The position numbers and the translations under genes are program-made. The notes beneath the pieces were generated by a model. That model ran no database searches. It was not told the DNA's origin and saw nothing but the letters and a program-made list of their open reading frames with translations. Below, one piece after another: positions 44,045 through 55,451 of a DNA stretch of 64,000 nucleotides. The stretch is from NCBI GenBank assembly GCA_963565915.1, contig OY751496.1, positions 682,001 to 746,000 of the forward strand. Direction: 5' to 3'. Each line of letters opens with the position of its first letter. Positions within the stretch are counted from its first letter, which is position 1. This stretch comes from Entoloma clypeatum. Lineage: Eukaryota; Basidiomycota; Agaricomycetes; Agaricales; Entolomataceae.

Positions 44045-44734
44045 CTATCTATCGATCGCGTCGCAGCCTGGCGGTGTGGAAACGAAGAACTGTGGGGACT
44101 CACGAGCGTCAGCAACATCCCCTGTCCGAGTAGTCCCGCACCCGAGCGATAACGATGAACATAGAAAGGGGTGGCAAAGAAGATTGGGGATAAGTTTGCG
44201 AGGCACTGGCGTTTTCTCGCCAACTGGTTACTGGAAGGACCGTGCACGTCAGAGGACAGAGAGTCCGAGTCGGATTTTTTGATCCTGTAAGCACGCCGCC
44301 TCTCAGATAACCATCATCATCAGACGCCAATTCAACAGCTGCATATTCGATTGATACTTACACGTCATTTGGCACTAGAAACATTCAATCGACACCTTAT
44401 GCGATGTACCCGAGCTATATGGACTTCACCCTGCACTGCCCCGTCGCGCCCTAGGCCAACCGCACTTGTCTGTCCGTCAGCCATTCCCCACAAGATATTC
44501 AACCTCTTGCCGCGTGCGTACTCGTCAGGGGAGATTTACCCCCGAGATATTCCAAGTAAGGAAACTCATAATTCCGAGTGGCTTTCTGACATTTCATGCT
44601 GCTAGTAACTCATCTGCACGGCCACAGAGTTATATTTGCTGCACAGAACATATCAGTCGCACAAGTGTTTTTCGGTAGAAATAGGGCTTCGCATTCCTCA
44701 AATCCAGGTCTGCGATCATGTCGGGACTATGTGT

Positions 44735-45190
44735 ATGGTTTGCCTTACTGCTGCAGTGGGGCACAACTGGCGCTGCCCTAGATAGTTTGGCCTACCCCAA
44801 CAACCGGTAAGTCCAGGCGATCCGACCACGATGTATGTTCTCACCAAAACGGATATAGCTCTTGGATGTCGATCGGGGTCATACATAATCTATGCCGTGG
44901 TCTCAACATGGCTGCTGCTCGTTGTCTCCAGTGTCTTAACCACATACAACAACCTCCTCAGGCCTCAGCCTTTGTGCCTTGCATTGTACGACTGAATCGG
45001 TCTCTTGTCGTGTTATGAAAGTCTTTGCAGCTTGTGACGCAACCTGGATCGCGGTTTTCGCATGTTCCAGCAACTTGTTTGATAGGTGTTATTGCGACAG
45101 CCTGACGGCGCTCATGTAGAAGGAAACGGTCTACATAGTGGGGTTGACACTTGAACAGTTCATCGTTTTTCCATAAGCTTGAATTCAAGA
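44735..45190 (+). pseudogene. Fragment C: decayed C-terminal part of the A/B/D membrane-protein family
   Basis: It starts at LLQWGTTGAA, the end of the second-to-last exon in paralogues. A GT-AG intron (near 44810-44860) follows, then LGCRSGSYIIYAVVST, all matching genes A, B and D. The reading frame then shifts. VMKVFAACDATWIAVFACSS and FDRCYCDS are recognisable in another frame and end in a stop. The N-terminal 400 residues are absent. It lies between B and D, as expected for a tandem array with one dead member. Confidence 0.8.
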
Positions 45191-46071
45191 ATGATTAGGA
45201 TGTAAAGCTGTGAGCATTCACCCCTTCCAAATGCTCATCGCAATTAGCGTCGGATTACAGGTATCGTACATATACGCAATCTGGCAACGCTGTTCAGAGT
45301 TTCGACACTCATCGCCCAGACACTGGACAGGATCCATTTTCCACCAAGTAGTAAGTACGCCTCGTGTATCCTTCCTCCATTGGAAATTCTCCCTGGTATG
45401 TTCCTCACCAGGAACCTCACAAGCACAATGGGTATGCGGAACCAATGACAACCACGTCCGACATGTGTAGGAATTTGGCAGCTGCGCAGATAGATCGGAG
45501 TGCATAGTTGGAGTAAAGGTTTTTGATGATCAATTGATTCAAAATGTCAGTAAACTCAACGTTTCTGCTCTCTTGCTCGTTACATAAGTTTCAACTCATC
45601 TGTGCAAGGTTGGTACAAGGAAGAAACGGCTGCCGGGCTCCGAAGCATTTGCCGCCATTCTCAACTTGTGATGGTGCCTGGAAGGGAGAATTCAAGGAAT
45701 CCCTCTCACTTCCACCGTCTTCGACAACCATTCTGTGGTACTTTTATTGCAGTGACTGAGCCGATTCTAAGATTGTCACCCATACATGCCATATAACGGA
45801 ATCACCAAGCGGTCGCTTCGTCAACACTGATAGCTATACATACCACGACCAGGGCGACACAGGGCGAGACAGCTGTCAGCCTCAGGCTCATACAAGGTAC
45901 CGCCTCAGGGGGGCGGTGTCCCCGCTGATAACTTAGACGAGAGTTCCCATGTCCGAAGGATGGCCGCTAACGAGCTTCGCCCGTTTCAGAGGGAGATAAC
46001 TTATAACGGGCGGTCTCGCTTGACCAGTACTCTTTCAATCACCTCGAAAACAACATCCTATAACCAGTGAT
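45191..46071. other. Intergenic, no gene seen
   Basis: Between fragment C and gene D. Short frames only. The motif ggtaccgcctcaggggggcggtg near 45900 has weak inverted symmetry. Nothing else is supportable. Confidence 0.4.
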
Positions 46072-47927
46072 ATGATTCTGCGTAGTACGTGCACCCTCAA
46101 CGCCAGTTTCCCATATTCATTCCTTGCCTTCTGGTTATCAGTCACTGTGGCGATTCTCGCCTTGATTTCATCCATTCCCCGGGCCGTCAACGCAACGCAC
46201 TTCAGGCAATGTTTGAAGGACATACGAAATGAAACATGGAGGATTTCCCAAGGTATTTTGGAAGGTGGAAGGGACCACCACGGGGGTCTTGCTCCCCTCA
46301 GTAACACAACAACAGCTATAAGCTACGACCTATGCAAACGTGCTTGCGGGCCAGGGCCTGAGTCTCCTAACTGGCCCCTATTTTCGCAACAATTTGGTTC
46401 GTGGGTGCTGCCATGGCTTGCGCTTCTGTCACAGCTGCCGTTTGGCGCCAACGACAATTTCGAAAACCTTGTCTCCGTACTCCTCACTGTGGGATCACCA
46501 ACCTTGGCTGCATTTTCGCTGGCGTTGACGGTGTTGAACGGTCGTTGGGCGGCGAGGCTATTCGCGTCCTACGATTATCACAACACCAGGAATGCTGCCC
46601 TTATTCTCAGCAGTCTTCAGCAAAGCCCCCTGAAAATTACTACAGATGCCTCGTTGCTAGCTTCACTCGTGGTTCTTCCTGAGAATGACGAGTGGTGGCG
46701 TGAACTGGTCGCCTGGCTGGATTTCACTCACACCTGGTCTATATCCGCTGCGACTTCCATCGTATGGGTGCTCGTAGCATACATCTTTACCCTCATCGAC
46801 TCTTTCTCTGGACAGATTCCAGGTTCGTTGAGCAACAGTGGGCAAGGCATTGGGTCCATTTGGTTGTGGCTCCTGCCGATAGTGGTTGGTTGGCTCCAGA
46901 CTTCACCTAAATGCGATTCGGAACGCGTACTAAATGCTATTGATAGAGCAAACAGGATAGCCTATGTCGCTACCCCTGACGGTCCGCCAGAGCTTGCAGG
47001 CTCGAGATCTCGACGTTATGCCATCTCCTTGAAATCTGAACACCGCGACCTTTTACACTGCGATGAGGATTGTACAGTCCCGATCTACAATTATGCTCGC
47101 TTCCCGTCATGGGTTCAGGCGGTGGAAACCGTTGCAGATGCATTTCGTGCAGCTTCCGAACGTGTAGACCAGCATATTTCTGTTGACCCCCAAGTTGAAT
47201 GGGTGATTTCGTCAAAGTATTCTTCGCTATCTCATCGTCCGAACAGAGCAGGTACGCGAGCGCAGGTGGAGGAGTACTGCGTTCTTGAAGGAGGGTCCGT
47301 GGCTACTCACACAACCGTCTGGGGTTCGAATGTATGGTCGCGGATGTTCATCGCATCGGTCCTAGCCCTGTTACTGCAATGGGGTACCGCAGGCGCGGCC
47401 ATACTGATAGCCTGGTCCACTCCAACAATTGGTGAGTCTCAAATGCAATCCTCCAAAATTACCGGCCATAACCTTTGAGGGGGTGTGTAGGGTTTGGCTG
47501 CCGATCAGGATCATACATCCTTTATGCCGTTGTGTCAACACTTGTATGGATTCTCCTCGTCTCGTCCAGTTTTTTATCACACTATGCTACGAAAATGCCT
47601 CAGTCTATCTCTGCCGAGGCCGCAAGATTGGTGTCACTTTCCTGTCACTGGATTGGAAAGGCTCTTGGGATCTGCAACGCGATTTGGATCACGATCGCTT
47701 GTACATTTCAGTTCACTGCCTTCCTCAACAGATGTTATTGCACCAGTGGCGTACTTGCTTGGGGGGAAAAGGCTTTTCATGTCTTTGTCTTGTCGCAGGG
47801 TGATGCGGATGTCGTGGCAGCTGCAAGGGTCGGTGGACTGATTCTCTCAACCGGAAGTGTGGCTGCCTTCGCCTTGTTTATTGCCATTTTTGTAAATCCT
47901 AGGCTTCCCCCTCGGATTGTTGACTGA
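46072..47927 (+). CDS. Gene D: multi-span membrane protein, paralogue of A and B
   Basis: Starts at ATG 46072 (MILRS). Two readings of the 5' end are possible. Unspliced gives 598 residues with two hydrophobic stretches. Splicing a 57-nt GT-AG intron (46085-46141) gives 579 residues and mirrors A and B (short first exon, phase 1). The main exon ends at 47431, intron 47432-47490 (59 nt, phase 1) follows, and the last exon is 47491-47927. Conserved blocks are CKRACGPGPESPNW, QLPFGANDNFENLV, LLPIVVGWLQTSPKCDSE, VPIYNYARFPSWVQAVETV, QWGTAGAAIL and GCRSGSYILYAVVST. It is the most diverged of the three complete members. Function unknown. Confidence 0.84.
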
Positions 47928-48426
47928 ATGACGCACCTCGAGGACGGCGATTTACAAGATTTAACGCTTCACTAACCCCGTGTACAAGTTACTATATCCT
48001 CGTGTATCATCAGATAATGATACGTTAATACCCATACCTACATATAATAAATGATTGGTTGTTACAAAAACCGAGACCAACGGCTGCACGTTATTGCTGT
48101 CTCCGGGTGACTCGGCAGTCTTCTGCATTGTCGTTTCGCCGATCACCGGCACCCGTCTTCTCACCTGTCTGCAACTTCCTCGATTCCTGCGGAACAGGAA
48201 GAAAATGCAGCCTGTGCTACCTATCGCATCTAATTCATTGGGACAGGGGATGCAGTCGAACGATAGACTCTGGAGTGGTGAATTAACAGGGTGATCACAC
48301 AATGACGTGTACGTCCGGCATGGAGTATAGCCACGAATTAAAGAGAAGACTTGACTCACTTGCGACTTGCAACTTCTCCCATTCAAAAGCTTCTCTCACA
48401 CCACCAACACAGTATCTTCTGTCGTT
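47928..48426. other. Intergenic, promoter region of the stomatin-like gene
   Basis: No protein-like frame on either strand. It separates gene D from the stomatin-like gene by 499 bp. Confidence 0.45.
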
Positions 48427-50000
48427 ATGTATCGTGCCGCCACATCTGCCACACTCCGGACACTCATTCGATCCAGTCGTCTTACCCCAACTGGACAACC
48501 GTCACGAAGAACCTTTTTGACAATCATAGAACAAGGTCATGAGGGGTGGCGTCTGAGGTTCGTTTTCTTCTTGTGGTGGATTTAATGGTGACGCAAGAGA
48601 TTGAAACAGTTTCGGTCGAAATCCTATTCGGCTTGAACCTGGATTAAATATCAAGATTCCTGGTTATCACACCGTGCTTGACGTGGATATGAGAGAATCT
48701 TCCATCGCAATCCCGAACGTAAGCTCCTTGGCTACTTGGTGCTGTATAGACTGATGAGGCGGTTTCACTTCGCAGCTCCCAGGTTACACGTCCGACAACG
48801 TGAGGTTCATGCATCCATGCCCCATCTTCAACAGCTCTACTTCTTTCATGCTTACGCTTTTCCAGGTTCCAGTGACATGCTCCGGTTCGCTGTTCTTTCG
48901 AATTGTCGACGGCTACAAGGTATGACCTTCAACGTGTATACTTTTTTTATAACCCTTACCGTTTTATTCATAGGCATGTTTCCAAGTGAGCGATGTTCAG
49001 GCCAATATCAGAAACACGGGCATGTCTGCCGTAAGATCTGTTCTTGGATCGTTCTCCTATGACCAGGTAAAATATCACAAATCCTGAACATCCTGATTTC
49101 TGAGTGTATCAAACCAGGTCATAAGTGACCGCAATGAGCTGAATAGAAGGCTCAACACGGTCATCGGCAATACGATAGCAGTGGGTACTTTTCTGACGAG
49201 TACGGAGACTTTCAGCGCTTATCATTGCCCGTTCTTCAAGAATTGGGGTGTGGAGTGTTCCCGATTCGAAATTCAAACATTCCAACCAGCGAACCGAGAG
49301 GTCGAGGTAATATGTCGTCTTATGTCTGTCCCTGCATTTTTGATCTGGCTCATGTCAGCGCCAACTGGAACTTCAAATGGAAGCCGAGAGGAACAGGCGG
49401 AAGCAGCTTCTCGACACTCAGGCCCAAATCAATGTTGCTGAAGGCCAGAAGCAACGGGTCATTCTGGAGAGCGAAGGACATGTCAGTCGCCATCTTTTCT
49501 TGCACAATTGTTTTTGAAAGATGTCTTTGATTTTGTCAGCTGCAAGCCAAATCAAACGAGGCAGACGCGTTCTACAAAACCGTCGTCCGCGAAGCTGAAG
49601 CAAGGTCAGTGAAACACACAAACCATTCGTTTTTTCGAAGGCATCAGCTGATTTTTACACGTTCGTTCACAGGCAACAGCAAGCGCTGATGGAAGCCTCA
49701 GCCATTGCGAAGCAGGTGGAGGAAATTGCTCGCTCGATAGCCCAGGACAAGGAGAAAGTGGTTTCCGAGGAGAGACGGCGAGCATTGAATACGTTGGTCG
49801 AGTTGAAGCGGCTGGAGCAGTTGAAGGCGATAGCCGCAAGCCAGAGCAACTCGACATATTTTTTCGGTGGCCAGGCGGCGTTGGGGCGGGAGGCGACGGA
49901 CGCGTATAATGTCGACTATGCAGAACATGTGAAGGGTTCGTTGGGAGGGAAGAGCAGTGGCCTCAGTCGAACAGGAGGTCGGGTAGAAGGGGCACTGTAG
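48427..50000 (+). CDS. Mitochondrial stomatin-like protein (SPFH/Band 7, SLP-2 type), ten exons
   Basis: A membrane-scaffold protein. Family members organise cardiolipin-rich domains of the inner mitochondrial membrane. Exons: 48427-48557, 48610-48718, 48776-48799, 48866-48919, 48974-49066, 49118-49180, 49241-49306, 49359-49481, 49540-49604 and 49673-50000. They sum to 1056 nt, 351 residues. All nine introns are GT-AG. The N-terminus is Arg- and Thr-rich without acidic residues until about residue 35, like a mitochondrial presequence. Band 7 signatures follow: RNPIRLEPGLNIKIPGYHTV, VDMRESSIAIP, VPVTCSGSLFFRIVDGYK, VISDRNELNRRLN, WGVECSRFEIQTFQPANREV. Next come a long coiled coil (RQLELQMEAERNRRKQ) and an oligomerisation tail. 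The spliced product matches the family over its length, so the model is firm. It is a host gene. Confidence 0.95.
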
Positions 50001-50550
50001 ATGGCACTGGAGTCGGCTCAGTGTGCGATAGCAGGCCATTTATTTCCCCTTTGGAGACGACCGCCGCTAGACGAGCTGTGGGTAATTTAGGATCCGGCTT
50101 CTATGATTTCGATGGCAGTCTGAAAAGATTGAAGACTGCAAAATAAAACAAGAATCGAGTATAGTGATGCAGCAAGAAGGAAATAAAGGGTCACGAATCT
50201 TCAAGGTAGCGATAAAACTCGATGCTTGGTTTGAGCCCTCGATGAGGTTATGCCGCCTTTGATCAAGTGATCAGCTGAGGCGCCAATTGTTCAATGTTCA
50301 GCATGTGTGGCGAGGAGTGTTCAGAGATGGTGGGTCAGATGGGCCGTGAAGCTTTGAAGGCGGAAAGTGGACTCCTCACACGGACTGGCGAAATAGTCTA
50401 GAATTGAGACGGACTATTGAATCGGAACTCTATAATGATATATATATATATATATATACTGTATGTAGCTACCAGATATGTAAGACCGAAAGCTCATGTT
50501 ACGTGCAGTGGGTGTTGCAGAACAAGTGACCGTGACGTTAATGAGAAATA
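50001..50550. other. Intergenic with an (AT)n microsatellite
   Basis: No gene. A run of about ten AT units is at 50439-50458. The two flanking genes converge on this region. Confidence 0.6.
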
Positions 50551-51144
50551 TTAAACGAGAATGTAGCCAACCTTCCCGTCAGCCACATAGCCAGCCTGTG
50601 GTACAGGAACATTGGGAACTAACAAATGGGCGGTTTCTGCGCTGCTGTAGAAACGATAGAGCGGGACCACTCCATCCCCAGGAAAAACACACGATTGATT
50701 CTCGAGGACGTAGCCGGCTACACCCTCGCCATGGTACCCTTTGTTGAGGGTGTACATGTTTTTTTCTGCAACGTTAGATGTGTAAAAGTGGTCGCGCAGG
50801 ATCATGTGATACAGGCGGTAAAGAGGAATGGTGCCGGGTGCTCGCGTAGGAAAGATCCCGCCCATAGTACCATTCGCTTTGTATCCGTAGTGCGTAACAA
50901 AGTCGTTGATCTCGGCGAGGTTTGTGGAGTAGAGATGGTCGACCTTGTCTTTGTCCGCTTGGTAGAATCGAATTGCAGCCTGTGCGTTTGGAGGGCAAGG
51001 GTTCTGGGGACACGGCAAAGGTCAGCTGAGAAGTTACGACTTGAAAACGCGGTGATGCCATACGCTAGCATTGACGGAGGGAGGAGTGGCCAAGGCGACG
51101 AGGGTCAAGACGGCGGTCAAAGACAACTTGAGAATGAGCTTCAT
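50551..51144 (-). CDS. Small secreted protein with DUF5648-type repeats
   Basis: Two exons (51064-51144 and 50551-51003) joined over a 60-nt GT-AG phase-0 intron give 177 residues. Exon 1 is a signal peptide (MKLILKLSLTAVLTLVALAT, cleavage probably after VNAS). The mature part has the repeating pattern of the DUF5648 family: IRFYQADKDKVDHLYSTN, GTIPLYRLYHMILRDHFYTS and VVPLYRFYSSAETAHLL, each followed by a GY-x-G block (KGYHGEGVAGYV). The role of the domain is not established. Secretion is inferred from the leader. The upstream region on the minus strand (from 51145) has a plausible TATA-like tataaagg near 51215. Confidence 0.85.
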
Positions 51145-51778
51145 GATAGCTTTGATGTGTGCGAGAAGCGTAGTTGTAACTTGCACCTTGTGTTCGCAGA
51201 TGGAAAACAGCGAGCCTTTATACCCAATGAAAACCTTTGAAAAACCGGGAATTACACGAGGTGGCAGGCCTGTCCTCACACCGGCGATATCTCGGGACGC
51301 AAGGTTGTCCCAAACACGTTTCGGGTATTGTGAGAAGGAAACTGCTTACTGGATGCCAGTGGGGGGAAAATGGAATGGCAAAGGAAGCTCTGTTCTGTCA
51401 CCTGTGTCCGTCCAAGTACATACCGGACGAACTTGGACATTGTTGGGGGACGCACATTTCTTTGTGGACCACGGTCCGCGCAAACCCATCAAAGAGCAGG
51501 GGTGTCGTAGTCTGTCTTCACGTACGGGTCCTGAACCGCAGTGGTATGGTGCAGATCACTTATATCTCTCGTTTTACCGCGGTGGGAAAGGAGTCAGGTG
51601 CGAGCGCCGGGCGTGATCGCCGGTTCGATCGCCGAGGGCGACCCTTTGTTTGGCAGGGCCCTCTCGGCAGTCCCGAAAAGGGAAGCGGTTGCCAACACGC
51701 ACGTCAACCGATTGATTTGATCGATTCTTGGGGAGAAAAGGGGGCCCGTTTCACCGCCTCGTTGCGTCCCCCCCTTCG

Positions 51779-51876
51779 TCTCTCTCTCTCCCCTTCTCGT
51801 CTCTCTCTCTCCCCTTCTCGTCTCTCTCTCTCCCCTTCTCGTCTCTCTCTCTCTCTCTCTCCCCTTCGTCTCTCTC
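51779..51876. repeat. CT-rich minisatellite
   Basis: A unit of about 21 bp (cgtctctctctctccccttc plus one T) is repeated about four times, the last unit extended by extra CT. Strong strand asymmetry makes long spurious frames on both strands here. Confidence 0.8.
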
Positions 51877-52084
51877 GCACGCACGCACACACTCACTCTC
51901 GCACTTTCACCGGTGGGGGGAGGTGGCGCTTTCGGGAGGAAGAGTCGGCATTGTGAGTGACTAGATACTAGGCCACGAAAATGTAACAACAATACAGGCC
52001 AGCGTTCGCCCTTCCTCTCCGCCCCCCCCCCGGAACGCCAGGTGTCTCGTCTCGGCTCGAACGTGGCCCGACGTGCCATCTCCT

Positions 52085-54527
52085 TCACGCGGCGGCGACG
52101 TCGCCGCTCGCAGCCCTCTCGACCGGTGTCCCGTTCTTGCTGCGACGCCCCTTCCGGTCCAGCTGAACCCGGATCGCCTTGATGAGCTCGGTGACCCTCT
52201 TGTGGGCCTCGGGGTAAGCGGCGATGAATGCCTCGTCGCTGCCGCCGAGCCTGATATCGTTTTTTTTTTTTTGAGGAAGAGACAAATGAAAGAATCAGCA
52301 TGCGTTGCTCACATCGGGAAACCAGGGGCGGAGGAGGTACGTACCGCGCGTATTCGATTGCGACGATCTCACGCTGACCTTGTTTTGCAGCCATGAACTC
52401 CCTCATGTTGCCCGTGTACCACTCGATCGGCCAGTCCTTCAACGGCTTCGCGAGCCCTCGACCAGGATCCCTGTTTCCCCACTGCTCCACCGCGTCCTTC
52501 CACACGTTCTCGCCACCCTTGAGGTTGGGGATGAGCACCCCCGGGATCGGTGGTGTCCGGCGATTTTTGCGGTGGGCCGATTTCGTCCGAACCTTGAGAG
52601 GTTCCGACCCTTCCCTGCTGGACTGACCACCTTCCTGTTCAGCAGCCTCCGACCCGCTGGAGTCCACGCTGAGTGCGCGCGGCATGTAAGGACCGCTCGC
52701 GACGCGCGCCGTTCCGATCGAGGATGCCGCCCACTGCAGCTGAGCAGACGGCGCCGTGCACGGAAGCTCCATGGGAGCTTCACTGGGGGGGACAGGGTTC
52801 AGCAAGGTCTCTGCGAGGTTCAGGGTTATCGAGCCGATGAGGCTTTCGAGCTTCTCGTTCAGCGTCGACGCAAAGCCCTGCATGTCAGCCGTCGTTACAA
52901 GGCTGCAGCCTTCGGGCACCTCGGCCTCACCTTCGGCGGTGTCAGGGTTCAGTGCATCGCTGTGGTCGTTTTGCGCGTTCTGGAGGCAGTCGACGAGGTA
53001 TTTGATCAGGGTGTCGACCTAGGAACTCATGGTAAGCCCGCGCTTTCGGGGCGCAAAGCCCACTCACGTTCTCGCCGATAGCCCAGCCGCCCCACCATCT
53101 CACCCGGTTCAAGGTCCAGCGGCGACGGAATGGCGCGTACATGAAGCGGTACTGCGCGGCGCCCCGGCGGAATGAGTGTGTCGTGTAGGATTTCTCGAGC
53201 CCGGCGCTGGCCGCAAACTTCTTGAGCAGTCTCAGGAACTGCTCGTACTTCATGGGCTCTGTTGGGTTGATGATCCCGTTCGCCTCGATCAACGGGAACA
53301 GGTAATCTTCTGGCTGGAGCGGCCTCCCGATCTGAGCCTCATAGAACGCAAGCCAGCGCAGCACGTGCATATAGGCATCCATTTCGCGGTGGTTTGGCTG
53401 CTCATAGATGTTGTATGTGTAGTCTTTTTTTTTTTTTCAACGGTTGGTTTGTTTGAGTCATGAGCACCTTGTAGGCGACCGTCAAAATCGCAAGAAAAAG
53501 CGCACATACCCGTTCGATCAGTGTTGTACCCCTGCGCATGCTGCCACCCCTTTCATACCCTCAGCGTGAGCTTGAAGAATTCCCGGTTGTTGGGTGCTGG
53601 GGACTTGCAGCCGCGCTCCACATCCTTCAGCTGCAGGTTTGTTGTCTCGTGGCACCTGCAATCAACGGGCGGTGGTAAGTGATCCTTTCTTGGCTGCGAA
53701 AACGGTTACTGACCTGGTCCATGTCGTGAATGTCAGGCTCGAGAATGCGCGCATGAAGCCATGCTTCACCGTGTCCTTCAGGTCCTCGGCGCCTGCTGGC
53801 TCCTTTCTCGATCGGCGGCCGTTGGCCGGAGCCGGGTTCAGCTTCTCATTCAGCTTCTCCAGGTGGTTGTTGGGGCATACGGACTCCGACCAGCTCATCA
53901 GTTTTTGCAGCTCTTCGATTTTCATCGCTGGCGCATGGTGCCGATCCGCGGCAGCACCCTCCTTCCTCAGCTTCACCTTCACAGCCTTCACGATGTCCTT
54001 GACACTCTGAGCACGTGCAGGACATCCGCCCACCACTCCTGTCTCTTCGTCGAACCGGTATGAACCGGAGTACTTCGTGCCGGACCTGTCTCAAATTCAG
54101 CTGCCAACTCCTCAACGTAGTAGAGTTACCACTACGACTCACATTCTATCCCAGTAGCGGCAGAAGGCTGTCCTTACGCCCTCCGCGTAGCTGTCCTTAC
54201 AATTTCCATGGAAGCATTTTTGTGTGATGTACGACTCAAGCGCGAAGACCGAGTGCCGGTTTGGCGTGCTGAACGCCGTCGCCAGCTCCTCGGTGACTAT
54301 ACCCTGGTCGCACACGACAACCCCCCCCTCTCTCCGCTCCTCGACGACCTCATCTAGAAATTGCTTTGCTCGGTCGACGTGGTACCTGTATTCTTCACAT
54401 TGACATATGCCTTGATCGCATTTGATTTCAGACGCTGCAGGGTCTCGAGGCTCTTCGCAGACCCCACCGTCTTCTTCTTCATTGCAGGCTTGGTTGCAGA
54501 CGTCTTGGGTGTCCTTGTGGCAGCCAT
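52085..54527 (-). pseudogene. Crypton-type tyrosine recombinase gene (YR plus GCR1_C-like domain)
   Basis: Multi-exon. It begins MAATRTPKTS (54527). Catalytic boxes: RCHETTNLQLKD (Arg box, matching the RxxExxxLxxxD pattern of tyrosine recombinases), HSFRRG (HxxR), WWGGWAIGE, and across a 49-nt intron (53019-53067) DTLIKYLVD with the nucleophilic Tyr. The C-terminal segment VWKDAVEQW to PLKDWPIEWY resembles the GCR1_C DNA-binding domain of Cryptons. It continues over a 94-nt intron (52251-52344) to the stop at 52085. A TGA at 53553-53555 falls in the frame (LTLRV before KGWQHAQ), where the family has a basic residue. The joins near 53450 and 54370 are uncertain, since no good splice sites were found. 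All catalytic residues are present but the gene is probably broken. No terminal repeats were found. Confidence 0.78.
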
Positions 54528-54735
54528 GGTGGGGTGGTTGACGTGGCAATGTTGATATGTCTCAGAGGTATTCCACCTCGTCAGAAAATCAACCTCCGAT
54601 ACGAAAAATATCAAATCTGTTGACTGTCTTGTAGTATGTGTAAATAGAGGAATAGATACAATAGATGTATACAATACAAGAGACTTTTTCGCAACAGACA
54701 GTGAGAAGACACTACTATACTAATTTGGAAAACTG

Positions 54736-55063
54736 TTAGGTCAAATCGACAAACCCCAAGAACCTCAAGCCACGGCTTTCAGCTGCAATGCACGCATGTT
54801 CCTCTTCATCCAAGCCATCCTGTCTACTATCTGCTGCTTCTGGGCTACAATCCTTGCTCAGATCGATAAATCCACGAAAAATCAATCCACGGCGCTCGAC
54901 ATCAACGCGCGCAGCTCTCTCCTCATCCAACTCACATGTCTGCGGGCCCCCACCCTGGCCAGAGCTGGAGGCGGCGGGTGGTCCTGACATGTCATGGATG
55001 GGCTGCGCAGAGTGCACAGCGGGGCCAAAGATCTGTTGACAGGTGGTCAGCCTGATTGAATGG
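54736..55063 (-). pseudogene. Small unknown gene split by copia-4, with an internal duplication
   Basis: The minus-strand frame ends at 54736. It holds two similar blocks: ELDEERAARVDVERRG then LIFRGFIDLS, and GLDEEEHACIAAESRG then LRFLGFVDLT, a tandem duplication of about 27 residues ending the protein. Upstream the frame is cut at 55063 by the copia-4 insertion. Past it, at 60850-60863, the frame continues to an ATG (60863). Without the insertion the product would be about 115 residues. No family recognised. Conservation of the two blocks at the protein level suggests it was coding. Confidence 0.4.
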
Positions 55064-55375
55064 TGTTGAAGTTCCACCTGGGCGCTAGCCACAGGTGTAC
55101 TGAGCAACACGGCTACAGTGGAAGTACTCTACGATACCGCTATAGTCACTTACATGGTTTGGAGGGGGGGTAAGGCTGGTGAGAGCGGTTGAGGCTGGTG
55201 AGAGCGATGGAGCTGGTTAAGAGTCAAGAGACAACTTGTTGGTATTGACAGTTTCCTGGTCTTATATACCGTACTACTGTTTGTACCAACCAAACAAGTA
55301 TGTAATGAAGATATGTAAAGGTCACGTGATGTAATCTAATCTAATCTAATCTACGTGATGGGAAAAGTTTCAACA
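55064..55375 (-). repeat. copia-4 3' LTR
   Basis: 312 bp, with four GATTA units, the TCACGTGA palindrome and a TATA box in the reverse orientation. Confidence 0.95.
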
Positions 55376-55451
55376 CCCCCCCATATTTAGTACATACTTC
55401 TAAATACATCTTACTTTTTCCCACATATATATATAGGTACTTTTGTTTCGC

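Noticed and set aside
51237..51956. Long frames of both strands across the CT-rich minisatellite
   Set aside because: Translation of a simple repeat (runs of SLSPSR or RREGERE). The adjoining sequence is intergenic or antisense to the Crypton gene.
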